This document shows positions 23,944-33,159 of a stretch of 64,000 nt of DNA, piece after piece. A program made the translations under genes and the position numbers. Position 1 is the first letter of the stretch. Every line of letters begins with the position of its first letter. The notes below the pieces were generated by a model. It was not told the DNA's origin, made no database searches, and worked only from the letters and a program-made list of their open reading frames with translations. Location: contig NZ_WQKZ01000001.1 in the NCBI RefSeq assembly GCF_009755225.1, forward strand, positions 1,178,001 to 1,242,000, in the 5' to 3' direction. This DNA comes from Hymenobacter ginkgonis. Its GTDB lineage: Bacteria; Bacteroidota; Bacteroidia; Cytophagales; Hymenobacteraceae.

Positions 23944-26900
23944 TTGCTGCTGCCCGTTTTGTCCGAATCGTATTACGCCCGCCTTGCCGCTTTAGCTACG
24001 GCCCCCGCTGCCACGCCCGCCGACCAGCTGCCCAAGCTGCGCCAGCTGCTCGAAAAGGTATTGCGCGAGGAATGCCGCCGCCGCGATGCGCCCTTTGCCG
24101 ACCTCAGCCAGGCCATCGGCCTGGTAGCCTACGACCACGGCCTACCCCCCTTGCTGCGCCGCCAGCTCCAAAACCTGCGCCTCGTGGCCAACCTGGTGCT
24201 GCACGAAAGCTACCCCGGCACTCCGGCCGAGGCTGCTACAGGTTTTGCCGCCGTGGCCGAGTTGCTGCGGCATCTCACAAACGAGGCATACACCGGCCCC
24301 GTGCTGGCCGGGGGGGTAGGGGAAGAAGCCATCGCCGAGCCTACGGTGCTAAGCCCCGCTGCCACGGCGGTGGCGCTGGCTGCGGCCGGCACCGCGTGGC
24401 GGGTGCAGGTGCTGCACGTAGACCTGGCCACCGGCCGCCTCACCGCCGAAATGGCCGTGCCCGCCGACGACCGCCCCGCTGGCGCGTTCGACATCGACCT
24501 GCCGGCTGCCTACGACAACCTGCTGCCCCTGGCGGCGGCCCTGCACCCAGTGCTGCACCTGGTGGGCCCGGCCGTGCAGCCCGATGGCCGTATTCGGCCG
24601 CGCCGGGTGGTGTTGGAGCCCGATTACCTGGTGAATGTCACTACCATTGCCGAGTGCGCGCAGGCGGGCGGTACCATCCCGGAGTGGGCGCTGCTCAACG
24701 CTTTTCTGCCCGACGAAACCTCGCGCCCGCTGGTGGTCGGCAACCTGGTCAACATGCTGTTGGACGAGGAAGTGAGCCACGCCGCCCGCCAGGAAGAGTG
24801 GGCCACCGTGCCGCTGCCCGCCGTGATGGCCGAGGTAGACGCCACCGGCGAGCTCAGCCTCGAAAGCCAGCCGCCTACCCATACCATGGCGTTCGACCTC
24901 GAAGGCTTTTTTAAAAAGCGGCTCTTTCGCTCTAATCCGCTCATCATCAGTGCGCTGCCCGAGTTTCAGACGCGCAACGGTGTGCCCGAACTGCTCGACG
25001 ACCTGCGCCGCCACTACCGCACACTGCGCGCCAGCCGCGCCCAGGGCTTTGTAGCCGGCAGCCGCACCGGCTACCAGCAGCAGCCCCTGCGCGTGGCCGA
25101 TTGCTTTCTGGAACCCGCATTTTTATCGGCCACCTACGGCTTGCAGGGTCGCCTCGACTTGCTGCACGAAAGCCCCACCGGCTACGACCTCATTGAGCTC
25201 AAAAGCTCGACCAAGGTGCCGCACGCCGAGCCCTGGAGCAACCACGCCGCCCAGGCCCAGCTCTACCGGTTGCTGCTCGAATCGGTGTTCGGGGCCGATG
25301 GTGAAACAGCTGGCCGCGGCCGCACCAGCATCTTGTATTCGAATGCCGCGCCCGAGCAGGCCCCCGTGCGCCGCGTCGACCAAGATGCGGAATTGGTAGA
25401 CCGCCTGCTGGCGGCCCGCAACCAGTTGGTGGGCACCGAGTTGCAGTTGGCCCGCGCTACCACCCCTAGCACCGTGGCCCGCCTGCTTACCCCCGTGCTG
25501 CACCCCAACCTCCAGGCCCTACCCCCCTTCGGCCGGGCCAAGGCCGAGAAGGTGGCCAACGCCTGGGCCGCCGCCGACCCCGTGGAGCGCGCCTACTGCC
25601 TGGAACTCACCCGCTTCGTGGCCCGCGAAATGCGCCTGACGCTGCTCGGCGACGACTCGCGCCCCGGCGATGCCGGCGGCCAGGCCGGGTTGTGGCGGCT
25701 GCCCGCAGCCCGCAAGCAGCAGAATTTCAGCTTGCTCGATGAATTAGAACTGCTAGAAGACAACAGTAATGCCGACGATACGGCCCGCGATGGCCTCGGC
25801 CCGCACCTTATTTTTCGGCGGCCGGCCGGGGGCCGCGAAGTCAATTTTCGGGCCGGCGATACACTCATTCTCTACCCCCGCCGCAAAGTAAAAGTGGGCG
25901 TTGCGGCCCCCGATACGGCCGAAACCGCTGCTTCCCTCAGCGTGCTCGATGCGCAGGTGGTGAAGGTGGTGCTGGCCGAAGACCTCACCGCCGATGGGCA
26001 AGTGGTGCTGTCGGTGCGCAACCGCCGCCTGGCCCCGCGCTACCTGGCCGGCCACTCGCAGTGGGCCCTGGAGCCCGACACCTACGATACCTTTCGGCGC
26101 GAGTGGGCGGGGCTGTCGTCCTTCCTTAGCCTGCCGCCCGAGCGCCGCCAGCGCCTGCTGGCCCGCACTGGCCCGCGCCCGCCCGAAGGCTGGGCGGCGG
26201 GCACGCTGCCCGCCACTACCGCGCCCGAGGTGGTGGCCCGCGCCCTGGCCGCGCCCGACTGGTTTGTGCTGTGCGGCCCGCCCGGCACCGGCAAAACGCG
26301 CGCCGTGCTCAAAGAGCTGGCTACTAGCTTGTACCGCGACGATAAGCAGGCGCTGCTGGCTGCTTATACCAACCGCGCCGTGGACGAAATCTGCGAGCAG
26401 CTGGTGGCGGCTGGGCTGCCCTTTATTCGGGTAGGCTCGCGGCTGGGCACGGCTCCGCAGTACCGGCCGTACTTGCTCGATAATATGATTCGCGACTGCC
26501 CCAACCGCCAAACGGTGCGGGCGCGCCTCACGGGCTGCCCGTTCTACGTGGGCACGGTGGCTAGCCTGCTGGGCAAGCCCGAGTTGTTCCTGCTCAAGCA
26601 GTTCGACGTGGCAGTGGTGGACGAAGCCAGCCAGGTACTCGAAGGGCCCATGCTGGCGCTGCTGGCCAAGGTGCCCAAGTTCATCCTCATTGGCGACCAC
26701 CGCCAGCTGCCCGCCGTGGTAGCCCAGGAGCCCGAAGCCAGTGCCATTGCCCCCGAAGCGGCCGAGTTGCTGCGCACCGAGCTGGGCCTAACCAACTTGC
26801 GCAACTCGTATTTCGAGCGTTTGTTCCGGCGTGCCGAGGCCCGCTGGCCCCACGCCCACGGCACGCTGGCCGACCAGTACCGGATGCACCAGGAGTTGGC

Positions 26901-27513
26901 GGTGCTCGTCAACGACGACTTCTACTACGGCCAGCTGCGCTGCCCCATGCTGTGGCAGCACGAGCCGCTGGCGCGCCCTACCTGGCCCGCGCCGGCCGAC
27001 GCCTTCCTGGCCCGGGTGCGCAACGAGCGCCTGGTATTTGTGCCCACTCGCCGCCAGCCCGAAGATTTATCCATGAAAGAATCGGCGCAGGAAGCCGAGT
27101 TGGCGGCCCGCGCGGCGGCCTGCGTGGCCCAGGGCTACGGCCGCAGCTTCAACCCCGAAACCACCCTGGGCATTATCGCCAGCTACCGCAACCAGGCCGC
27201 CCGCATTCGGGCCCGGCTGGCCCAGCTGGCCGGCGAGCTCGACCTGCCCGGCCTGCTGCAAGTCAGCGTCGACACGGTGGAGCGCTACCAGGGCTCGCAG
27301 CGCGACGTGATTATCGTGAGCTTCTGCTGCCACCACGAGCACCAGATTGAGCTGATGGTATCGCCCGACGAAACCGGCCAGGTGGACCGCAAGCTGAATG
27401 TAGCGCTTACCCGCGCCCGCCAACAGCTGATTTTACTTGGTAACGAGGTGATTTTGAGCCGCGCCCCGCACCACGCGGCCTTACTGGCGCGGGTGGGGGT
27501 AGGGCTGGGGTAG
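23944..27513 (+). CDS. Dna2-like nuclease-helicase (PD-(D/E)XK plus SF1 helicase)
   Basis: 1189 aa. An N-terminal helical domain (about 1-330) precedes a RecB/Cas4-type nuclease: Asp405 in GRLDLL, Glu418 and Lys420 in IELKSS, then a helix with QAQLYR. A beta-barrel insert at about 600-690 leads into an Upf1-type SF1 helicase with Walker A GPPGTGKT (778-785), DEAS (893-896), GDHRQLP, DQYRMHQE, VERYQGSQRD and ALTRARQQ. This is the domain order of Dna2. No in-frame ATG is available: a TAG lies at 23932 and TTG at 23944 is the first usable start. Predicted role: resection or cleavage of DNA flaps or invading DNA. It stands alone and ends at a terminator. Confidence 0.87.
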   Translation: MLLPVLSESYYARLAALATAPAATPADQLPKLRQLLEKVLREECRRRDAPFADLSQAIGLVAYDHGLPPLLRRQLQNLRLVANLVLHESYPGTPAEAATGFAAVAELLRHLTNEAYTGPVLAGGVGEEAIAEPTVLSPAATAVALAAAGTAWRVQVLHVDLATGRLTAEMAVPADDRPAGAFDIDLPAAYDNLLPLAAALHPVLHLVGPAVQPDGRIRPRRVVLEPDYLVNVTTIAECAQAGGTIPEWALLNAFLPDETSRPLVVGNLVNMLLDEEVSHAARQEEWATVPLPAVMAEVDATGELSLESQPPTHTMAFDLEGFFKKRLFRSNPLIISALPEFQTRNGVPELLDDLRRHYRTLRASRAQGFVAGSRTGYQQQPLRVADCFLEPAFLSATYGLQGRLDLLHESPTGYDLIELKSSTKVPHAEPWSNHAAQAQLYRLLLESVFGADGETAGRGRTSILYSNAAPEQAPVRRVDQDAELVDRLLAARNQLVGTELQLARATTPSTVARLLTPVLHPNLQALPPFGRAKAEKVANAWAAADPVERAYCLELTRFVAREMRLTLLGDDSRPGDAGGQAGLWRLPAARKQQNFSLLDELELLEDNSNADDTARDGLGPHLIFRRPAGGREVNFRAGDTLILYPRRKVKVGVAAPDTAETAASLSVLDAQVVKVVLAEDLTADGQVVLSVRNRRLAPRYLAGHSQWALEPDTYDTFRREWAGLSSFLSLPPERRQRLLARTGPRPPEGWAAGTLPATTAPEVVARALAAPDWFVLCGPPGTGKTRAVLKELATSLYRDDKQALLAAYTNRAVDEICEQLVAAGLPFIRVGSRLGTAPQYRPYLLDNMIRDCPNRQTVRARLTGCPFYVGTVASLLGKPELFLLKQFDVAVVDEASQVLEGPMLALLAKVPKFILIGDHRQLPAVVAQEPEASAIAPEAAELLRTELGLTNLRNSYFERLFRRAEARWPHAHGTLADQYRMHQELAVLVNDDFYYGQLRCPMLWQHEPLARPTWPAPADAFLARVRNERLVFVPTRRQPEDLSMKESAQEAELAARAAACVAQGYGRSFNPETTLGIIASYRNQAARIRARLAQLAGELDLPGLLQVSVDTVERYQGSQRDVIIVSFCCHHEHQIELMVSPDETGQVDRKLNVALTRARQQLILLGNEVILSRAPHHAALLARVGVGLG

Positions 27514-27564
27514 CGCCTGCCAATAGCTAAAGTGCGTAGGGAGATTCAGCAAAAGCCTTCTTAA

Positions 27565-27604
27565 AACGTCCTGCTTCGCCCTTCGCCAGGCGAAGCAGGA
27601 CGTT
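27565..27604. terminator. Perfect 16-bp hairpin downstream of the nuclease-helicase
   Basis: Arms 27565-27580 and 27589-27604 are exact reverse complements with an 8-base loop, followed by a short T run on the plus strand. It lies about 50 bases past the nuclease-helicase stop. Confidence 0.7.
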
Positions 27605-27656
27605 ACTTTTCGACCCACGTAGTTTTAGAGGTTTGCCCTCCATAGTCTATGAAACT

Positions 27657-27693
27657 AAAAAGCGCAGCCCCCGTGAGGAAGGCTGCGCTTTTT
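27657..27693. terminator. Bidirectional intrinsic terminator
   Basis: A 13-bp perfect stem (27657-27669 with 27681-27693) is flanked by A5 and T5 runs, with an 11-base loop. It serves the FKBP lipoprotein gene on the minus strand and is a second stop for the nuclease-helicase on the plus strand. Confidence 0.85.
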
Positions 27694-27722
27694 AATAGGG
27701 GGTAGGCGGCCAACGGGCCGGT

Positions 27723-28241
27723 TTATTTCACATCCACCAGCTCCACATCGAAGCGCAGCACGGTATTGGGCGGAATGGCGCCGCGGCCCGTGGCCCCGTA
27801 GGCCAGCGCCGACGGTATCAGCAGGATACTTTTTTCGCCCTTGTGCATCAGGGCAATGCCCAGGTCCCAGCCCGTAATGACCTGGCCGGTGCCCAGCACG
27901 AAATCAATGGGCGTATTACCGTGCTGCGAGGAGGCGTCGAATACCGTCCCGTTTAGGAAAGTCCCGGTGTAGAGCACCGACACCGTTTTGCCCGCGGCGG
28001 CCGGCGTGCCGGTCGGGTTGCTGGTGAGGGGCACGTAGTACAGCCCCGACGTTTGGCGCTGGGCCGCCGTCAGCTTATTGTCGGCCACGTACTTGCTGAT
28101 GGTAGTTTCATCCGCGACCGAGTAATTGGCGCTGACAACGCTATCGTCTTTATGGCTGCAAGCCGTGGTAAAAGCCCCCGCGGCCCCGACCAAAACCAGG
28201 AGCAATAGTTGGCGAAACCCAGCGAAAAAATATATTTTCAT
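27723..28241 (-). CDS. FKBP-type peptidyl-prolyl isomerase lipoprotein
   Basis: 172 aa from the ATG at 28241. The signal peptide ends in lipobox TTAC, so it is an anchored envelope lipoprotein. The C-terminal FKBP domain shows VSVLYTGTFLNGTVFDAS, FVLGTGQVITGWDLGIALM and LIPSALAYGATGRGAIPPN, the complete active-site set of FKBPs. It assists folding of exported proteins at proline bonds. Its terminator at 27657-27693 fits a single-gene unit; the next gene upstream on the same strand is the MMPL protein. Confidence 0.93.
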   Translation of the reverse strand: MKIYFFAGFRQLLLLVLVGAAGAFTTACSHKDDSVVSANYSVADETTISKYVADNKLTAAQRQTSGLYYVPLTSNPTGTPAAAGKTVSVLYTGTFLNGTVFDASSQHGNTPIDFVLGTGQVITGWDLGIALMHKGEKSILLIPSALAYGATGRGAIPPNTVLRFDVELVDVK

Positions 28242-28301
28242 AAGCAAAATTTAGCGTAAAAGTACGCTCCTCAGCTTATTCCGCGGTCCGAGTATCTGAG
28301 C

Positions 28302-30611
28302 TTAGTTGCCTGCGCCGACGGCATCGGGCACCGGCGGCACCAGTACGGGCTGCCGCCCGCGGTACACGCCCAGGATAAGCAGGGGTAGGAGCGTGAGCTC
28401 GGCCACCACCCCAAAAAGCAGCGTGAGCCCAATGAGCAGCCCGACGTAGAAGGTGCCGTCGAATGACGAGAACAACAGCGTGCAGAAGCCGCCCACCAGA
28501 ATCATGGAGGTGACGATAACCGCCTTGCCGGCCAGCAAATAGGTGCGGCGCACGGCCTTGAACACGTTGGGTTCGTGGCCTAGGGTAAGGCGCAATTTGC
28601 TGATAAAGTGAATGGTATCATCTACCGCAATGCCGAAGGCGATGGTGAAGATGATGCTCGTGCTCACTTTCATATTCACGCCGGCCAGGCCCATTACGCC
28701 CGCCACCACCAGGATGGGCAGCAGGTTGGGAATGAGCACAACGACCGTCATGCGCCACGACCGAAACAGGGCCAGCACGATGAGTGTCACCATCAAAATA
28801 TCAATGGCCATGCCCTGTATCATGTTCAGGGTCAAGTTCTCATTATTTTTGTCGATGAGGTTAGACGAGCCGGTGAGGCGGGTGCGCAGCACCGTGGTAT
28901 CGAGCTGGGTGCGCAGGTAGTGGCGCAGGTTGGTGTTCAGAATGTCAGCCCGGATGCTGCCCACATCCTCCATGCGGCCGGTGAGGCGGCCAGCCGAGCC
29001 GTCGGGCAGCACCAGCGCCCGAAACTCGGGCCGCTTGCGAAACTGTGTGAGTCGCGCCGTGATATTCTTTAGCTCGGCCGAGTCGGTGGGCAGGCGGTAC
29101 TCGGCCAGCTCGCCGCCGTGCAGCGACTTGCGCACCGCGCGCACCAGCGTGGCCGGCGAGGCCGCAAAGCGCAAGCCGTAGGTAGTGCCGAGGTAGTACT
29201 CAATCTGCTCGATTTCGCGCAGCACGGCCGGGTCGTAAATCGTGCGCCTACCCCCCGGTTTCAGCTCGAGCTCGAAGGGGCGCACCCCGGCAAACTTGGC
29301 GTCAAAAAAGGCGAAATCCTTCCGTACCGGGTCGTTCTTCGACAAGTCATCGAGCAGCGACGAGTTGATGTGCACCCGCGTGGCCAACCCCACCGACGCA
29401 ACGAGTATCAGGGTGCTTAAGGTATAAATAAGCTGGCGCCGCCGCAGTACACCCGTAAAGAGGCGGCCGAGTACGCCGTCCCAGTCGTGGCCGTGGCAGC
29501 GCGGCTCGCGTAGCGCGGGCTTATTAAGCAGCACCAGCATGGCTGGCAGCAGCGTAAAGCTCAAGAAGAAAGCCAGCAGCACCGCCACGCCCGTAAACAG
29601 CCCGAAGTTGTGGATGGGCCGGATGGTGCTCGTCATCAAGGTGAAAAAGCCGATGCTGGTGGTCAGTGCCGACAGCCCCGAGCCGAAGCCCGACTCCTTA
29701 ATGGTGATGCGCAGGGCGTCTTTTTTGCCGGCGCCGTAGCCCAGCTCACTCACGTAGCGGCTGATAATGTGGATAGTATCCGACATGCCCACCACAAACA
29801 GCATCAGCGGCAGCAGGGCCGTCATCAGGTCGATGCTCACGCCGAAGGCGCCCATCACGCCCAGGCCCCACAAGATGGCGCCCAGCACCACTACCAGTGG
29901 CAGCACTACCCCCCACCACGTGCGGAAGGTAGCCCAGAGCAGCCCCGTCACGAGCAGCACCGACAGGCTCATGAACACCACCAACTCCCACTGGAGCCGG
30001 TCTACGAACACCGACTGCGCCACCAGCCGGCCCGCAAAGTGCGCCCGTTCGGCGGGCAGCCCGGCGCGCGCCAGGCCCTGGCGCAGGGCGGCCAGCAGCG
30101 AGTCGCCGGCCGGCTTCTTGAGGTCGGGCGCCGCCTGAATAACCAGCGCCACGGCCCGCGCATCGGGGCTGAATACATTGCCTACCAGCCCCGGCGTTTG
30201 GAAAATCAGCGTTGAGTCGGCGGCGCGCCGCGCTGGCTCGGCGGGGTGCAGGTAGGGCAGGTTATAAAATCCAAAGCCCTCCACCACGGGATTGGTGAGG
30301 GTGGTGGGCGAGGTCACGCTCACCACGCGGGGTAGGCGGCGCGCCAGCCGCGTCAGGCTATCGACCTGCGCCAAAAACTGCGGCGCAAACACCGTCTGGC
30401 CGGGCGCCGCTTCGAGGCCCAGCAGCAAATAGTCGTTGTCGTTGCCGAACCGCTGGGTATAGCCCTGGAAATACTCCAAATCGGGGTCGCCGGCGGGGTA
30501 AAAATCGTTGAAATTGTAGTTGAAGCGCAACTGGGCGGCGTAGTAGCCCGCCAGCCCGGTAAGCAGGGCCAGCACCAGCAGCGTGAGGTGGGCAATTCGA
30601 CGAAGGGACAT
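28302..30611 (-). CDS. MMPL/RND-superfamily membrane protein
   Basis: 769 aa. The architecture is one N-terminal membrane helix, a large periplasmic domain, five to six helices, a second periplasmic domain and another helix bundle. This is the duplicated RND plan, with sterol-sensing-domain-like segments (LMLFVVGMSDTIHIISRYV and FGIAVDDTIHFISKL). The paired Asp/His residues in these helices are those expected for proton coupling. Bacterial relatives move lipids, hopanoids or hydrophobic molecules. The cargo is unknown here, and no membrane-fusion or outer-membrane partner is adjacent. Confidence 0.88.
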   Translation of the reverse strand: MSLRRIAHLTLLVLALLTGLAGYYAAQLRFNYNFNDFYPAGDPDLEYFQGYTQRFGNDNDYLLLGLEAAPGQTVFAPQFLAQVDSLTRLARRLPRVVSVTSPTTLTNPVVEGFGFYNLPYLHPAEPARRAADSTLIFQTPGLVGNVFSPDARAVALVIQAAPDLKKPAGDSLLAALRQGLARAGLPAERAHFAGRLVAQSVFVDRLQWELVVFMSLSVLLVTGLLWATFRTWWGVVLPLVVVLGAILWGLGVMGAFGVSIDLMTALLPLMLFVVGMSDTIHIISRYVSELGYGAGKKDALRITIKESGFGSGLSALTTSIGFFTLMTSTIRPIHNFGLFTGVAVLLAFFLSFTLLPAMLVLLNKPALREPRCHGHDWDGVLGRLFTGVLRRRQLIYTLSTLILVASVGLATRVHINSSLLDDLSKNDPVRKDFAFFDAKFAGVRPFELELKPGGRRTIYDPAVLREIEQIEYYLGTTYGLRFAASPATLVRAVRKSLHGGELAEYRLPTDSAELKNITARLTQFRKRPEFRALVLPDGSAGRLTGRMEDVGSIRADILNTNLRHYLRTQLDTTVLRTRLTGSSNLIDKNNENLTLNMIQGMAIDILMVTLIVLALFRSWRMTVVVLIPNLLPILVVAGVMGLAGVNMKVSTSIIFTIAFGIAVDDTIHFISKLRLTLGHEPNVFKAVRRTYLLAGKAVIVTSMILVGGFCTLLFSSFDGTFYVGLLIGLTLLFGVVAELTLLPLLILGVYRGRQPVLVPPVPDAVGAGN

Positions 30612-30799
30612 AGAACCAATGGCGCAAAGAGGGGGTAGGGGCAGCCCACCGTCCCCTTTGCAGGTCAGGAAATAAAGCCGACTTGGGGCGGACCCAGGTT
30701 CGGCCGCGGCTCCCGTCGAACTTTTTGAAAAAGTCCGTACTTTAGAAGCCGCAACTCTTCTAAACCCCCGGTTTTACCCTTTTGTTTCTCTTATTCAAT

Positions 30800-31048
30800 A
30801 TGAAAAAGTCGCTGCTCGCCCTCGCCCTACTAGTCTCGGCCGCCACCGCTTTCGCCCACGATGGCGATAAGCCCGCCAAAGGCAAAAAAGACGCCTGCAC
30901 CGGCGTAGCCGCCGCTAAGTGCGAGAAAGGCATGGCTGGCGCTAGCATGGCCGGTATGCCCGCCTGCTGCCGCGCCAAGATGGCCGCCGCCAAAGCCGCT
31001 ACCCCCGCCACGGCCGCCAACAAAGCTCCGGTAGTGAAGTCGCTATAA
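30800..31048 (+). CDS. Small secreted Ala/Lys-rich cysteine-containing protein
   Basis: 82 aa from the ATG at 30800. A clean signal peptide (MKKSLLALALLVSAATAFA) is followed by a lysine-rich mature part with Cys-Thr-Gly, Lys-Cys-Glu and Ala-Cys-Cys-Arg groups and several methionines. The Cys/Met/His content could bind metal, but this is speculative. I do not recognise a family. It has its own intrinsic terminator at 31148-31177. Confidence 0.72.
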   Translation: MKKSLLALALLVSAATAFAHDGDKPAKGKKDACTGVAAAKCEKGMAGASMAGMPACCRAKMAAAKAATPATAANKAPVVKSL

Positions 31049-31147
31049 GTCGCCGATAAGCCTGGCGCTCGCTCAAGCGGTATCAACGCTGCTAGCTAAA
31101 GGCCAGGAAGTACAGCTTACACCTGTAATACAGGTTTTACAGAACTC

Positions 31148-31177
31148 AGCCATCCCAAGATTGGGATGGCTTTTTTT
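31148..31177 (+). terminator. Rho-independent terminator
   Basis: Arms 31148-31157 and 31162-31171 pair perfectly over 10 bp with a 4-base loop, followed by a run of T. It ends the transcript of the small secreted protein gene at 30800. Confidence 0.88.
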
Positions 31178-31279
31178 GGCTATCGCCTTAGCTGCCGATG
31201 TGATGCGCGGATGAATGTTAATTGGATTTTTGCGGCTTCGGCAAGGGCGTACTAGTTATAGGAAGCGTGAATCCATTAT

Positions 31280-31287
31280 TACCTTTG
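31280..31287 (+). promoter_or_regulatory. Bacteroidota -7 promoter box for the ankyrin gene
   Basis: TACCTTTG matches the TAnnTTTG consensus and lies 25 bases upstream of the ATG at 31313. I see no TTG at the ideal -33 spacing. Confidence 0.55.
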
Positions 31288-31312
31288 TTATGAATTGACT
31301 TATTCTTATAAA

Positions 31313-31765
31313 ATGAAAAGGGCTATACTCTTCATTATCACGCTTTCCTGCTTCACCTTTACCTGCTTCGCCCAGGCACCGAGCAAAGAGCTGGCGACGG
31401 CTATTCTAAAAAATAATGCCCCCGCGGCCGAAACTTTGCTCACGGCTGGAGCCAACCCCAATGCTTCCATCGAGATAGTGCCGGGCTTCCCCACTACTTA
31501 CCTCATCACGGCGGCAGCCAACGGCAGCCTCGACCTGGTAAAGCTGCTACTCAAGCACAAGGCGCAAGTCAATCAGCCAGACGGGTTTAAGGCTACCGCC
31601 CTGATGGCCGCTGCCGGCAAAGGCAACAAAGCCATCGTGGAATTACTGCTAGCCAACGGCGCCGATGCCAAGGCCAAGGACGATGACGGCAAAGATGCCC
31701 TGGCGCTGGCCAAAGAGGGGGGGAGCGCCGAAACGGTGGCCCTGCTCGCGCAAAAGCTGCACTAA
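31313..31765 (+). CDS. Secreted ankyrin-repeat protein
   Basis: 150 aa from the ATG at 31313, which places the signal peptide (MKRAILFIITLSCFTFTCFAQ) at the N-terminus. Three to four ankyrin repeats follow: AAETLLTAGANPNASIEI, GSLDLVKLLLKHKAQVNQPD and GNKAIVELLLANGADAKAKDD, then a capping repeat. Ankyrin repeats bind other proteins, and the periplasmic partner is unknown. The gene has its own promoter box, and thyA follows 61 bases later with another box, so they are probably separate units. Confidence 0.87.
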   Translation: MKRAILFIITLSCFTFTCFAQAPSKELATAILKNNAPAAETLLTAGANPNASIEIVPGFPTTYLITAAANGSLDLVKLLLKHKAQVNQPDGFKATALMAAAGKGNKAIVELLLANGADAKAKDDDGKDALALAKEGGSAETVALLAQKLH

Positions 31766-31794
31766 CTCCTCGCGCAGGGCCGGCCGGTAGCTGC

Positions 31795-31802
31795 TATTTT
31801 TG
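31795..31802 (+). promoter_or_regulatory. Bacteroidota -7 promoter box for thyA
   Basis: TATTTTTG matches TAnnTTTG and lies 24 bases upstream of the thyA ATG at 31827. The same spacing is seen for slyD and the ankyrin gene. Confidence 0.55.
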
Positions 31803-31826
31803 TGGCCCGCTACCCCCTATTATCCT

Positions 31827-32621
31827 ATGCGCCCTTACCAAGCTCTCCTTCGCCAAATTCTTGACCACGGCACCGTCAAAACGGACCGCACGGGCACGGG
31901 TACACTCTCCATTTTTGGCCCGCAGATGCGGTTTAATCTGGCGGAGGGCTTTCCACTGGTGACAACCAAGAAAGTCCACTTGAAGAGCATTATCTACGAG
32001 CTACTGTGGTTTTTGCAGGGTAGTACCAACATCGCGTACCTCAAAGAGCACGGCGTTAAGATATGGGATGAGTGGGCCGATGCGCACGGCGACCTCGGCC
32101 CCGTGTATGGCCACCAGTGGCGCAGCTGGCCCGACGGCCACGGCGGGCACATCGACCAAATTAGCCAGGTGATTCAGCAGCTGAAAACGCAGCCCGATTC
32201 GCGGCGCATCCTGGTTAGCGCCTGGAACGTGGCTGAGCTGCCCGACATGAAGCTGCAACCTTGCCACGCGCTGTTTCAGTTTTACGTGGCCGACGGCCGG
32301 CTCTCGTGCCAGCTCTACCAGCGCTCGGCCGACGTGTTTCTGGGCGTGCCTTTCAACATTGCCTCCTACGCGCTGCTCACGCTGATGGTGGCCCAGGTAA
32401 CGGGCTTGCAGCCCGGCGAGTTTATTTGGACGGGTGGCGACACCCACCTCTACCGCAACCACCTCGAGCAGGCCCGGATGCAACTAGCGCGCGAGCCGCA
32501 CCCGCTCCCCACCATGCACCTAAACCCAGCCGTGACCGACATCTTTGGCTTTCAGTTCGACGATTTTCGGCTGGAAAACTACGCGCCCTGGCCAGCTATT
32601 AAGGCGCCCGTGGCTGTGTAG
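31827..32621 (+). CDS. thyA: Thymidylate synthase
   Basis: 264 aa, the same length as the E. coli enzyme. It methylates dUMP to dTMP using 5,10-methylene-tetrahydrofolate. The catalytic Cys146 lies in [16 protein letters not shown] (dUMP phosphate binding), [30 protein letters not shown] and HLYRNHLEQ are all present. I chose the ATG at 31827 rather than an upstream alternative (31800) because the family begins with the MRPYQALL segment. No folA follows directly, which is unusual but not rare. Confidence 0.97.
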   Translation: MRPYQALLRQILDHGTVKTDRTGTGTLSIFGPQMRFNLAEGFPLVTTKKVHLKSIIYELLWFLQGSTNIAYLKEHGVKIWDEWADAHGDLGPVYGHQWRSWPDGHGGHIDQISQVIQQLKTQPDSRRILVSAWNVAELPDMKLQPCHALFQFYVADGRLSCQLYQRSADVFLGVPFNIASYALLTLMVAQVTGLQPGEFIWTGGDTHLYRNHLEQARMQLAREPHPLPTMHLNPAVTDIFGFQFDDFRLENYAPWPAIKAPVAV

Positions 32622-32890
32622 CAAGGCTGGCGTGCTGCGGGGTGTGGGTGCTGCAAGCTCCCTGTTTTTGGCAGGGGTAGGCGCGTTGCTGGCCCGCCGC
32701 ACCTACCCTTGCCAAGGCCGCCGACGAGCCAAATAAGTAGGTAGGTAAGCTATAATTATATTATTTCGATATTTTTTTGGCGAGAAAATAAGCTCGTTCA
32801 GCTAGAAATTGGCTTATTAGGGCTAAAAACGAGGAAATAGGGCCTGCTGATGGTATTTTTGCTGTCACAAAGCGCCGGGAAGTTTGGCAC
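32622..32890. other. AT-rich intergenic region after thyA
   Basis: No gene is apparent. It becomes AT-rich after 32740. TATTTTTG at 32854-32861 is a promoter-box candidate for the small ORF that follows. No terminator hairpin is obvious behind thyA. Confidence 0.5.
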
Positions 32891-33112
32891 TTGAATTGTA
32901 TTTCGTCTGCTATATTCCCACCTTACTCGTTCTTCGCCGTGCATATCCCTTTTCTCTCGACGCTGCACCGGTCTTTAGTTGCGCTGAGCGCTCTTCATTT
33001 AGGCTATGGGCCGCGGGACACCATATTGGCCAGTTACCAAGTAACCGAAGCCGACTTGCGCCGCTACCAAGCCGACTGGGAGCGCCTGAAGCTATTGCGC
33101 ACAGTAGAGTAG
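32891..33112 (+). CDS. Possible small protein, unrecognised
   Basis: A 73-codon frame with a TTG start; a shorter 57-aa version would begin with GTG at 32939. The C-terminal half (ILASYQVTEADLRRYQADWERLKLL) looks like genuine helical protein, while the N-terminal part is less convincing. A TATTTTTG box lies upstream at 32854. I do not recognise a family. It could also be the surviving 3' end of a longer gene. Confidence 0.38.
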   Translation: MNCISSAIFPPYSFFAVHIPFLSTLHRSLVALSALHLGYGPRDTILASYQVTEADLRRYQADWERLKLLRTVE

Positions 33113-33159
33113 TTTGACGGTGCTGCCAGCGCCGGGTTTTAACTCGCGCCAGGCTGCCC

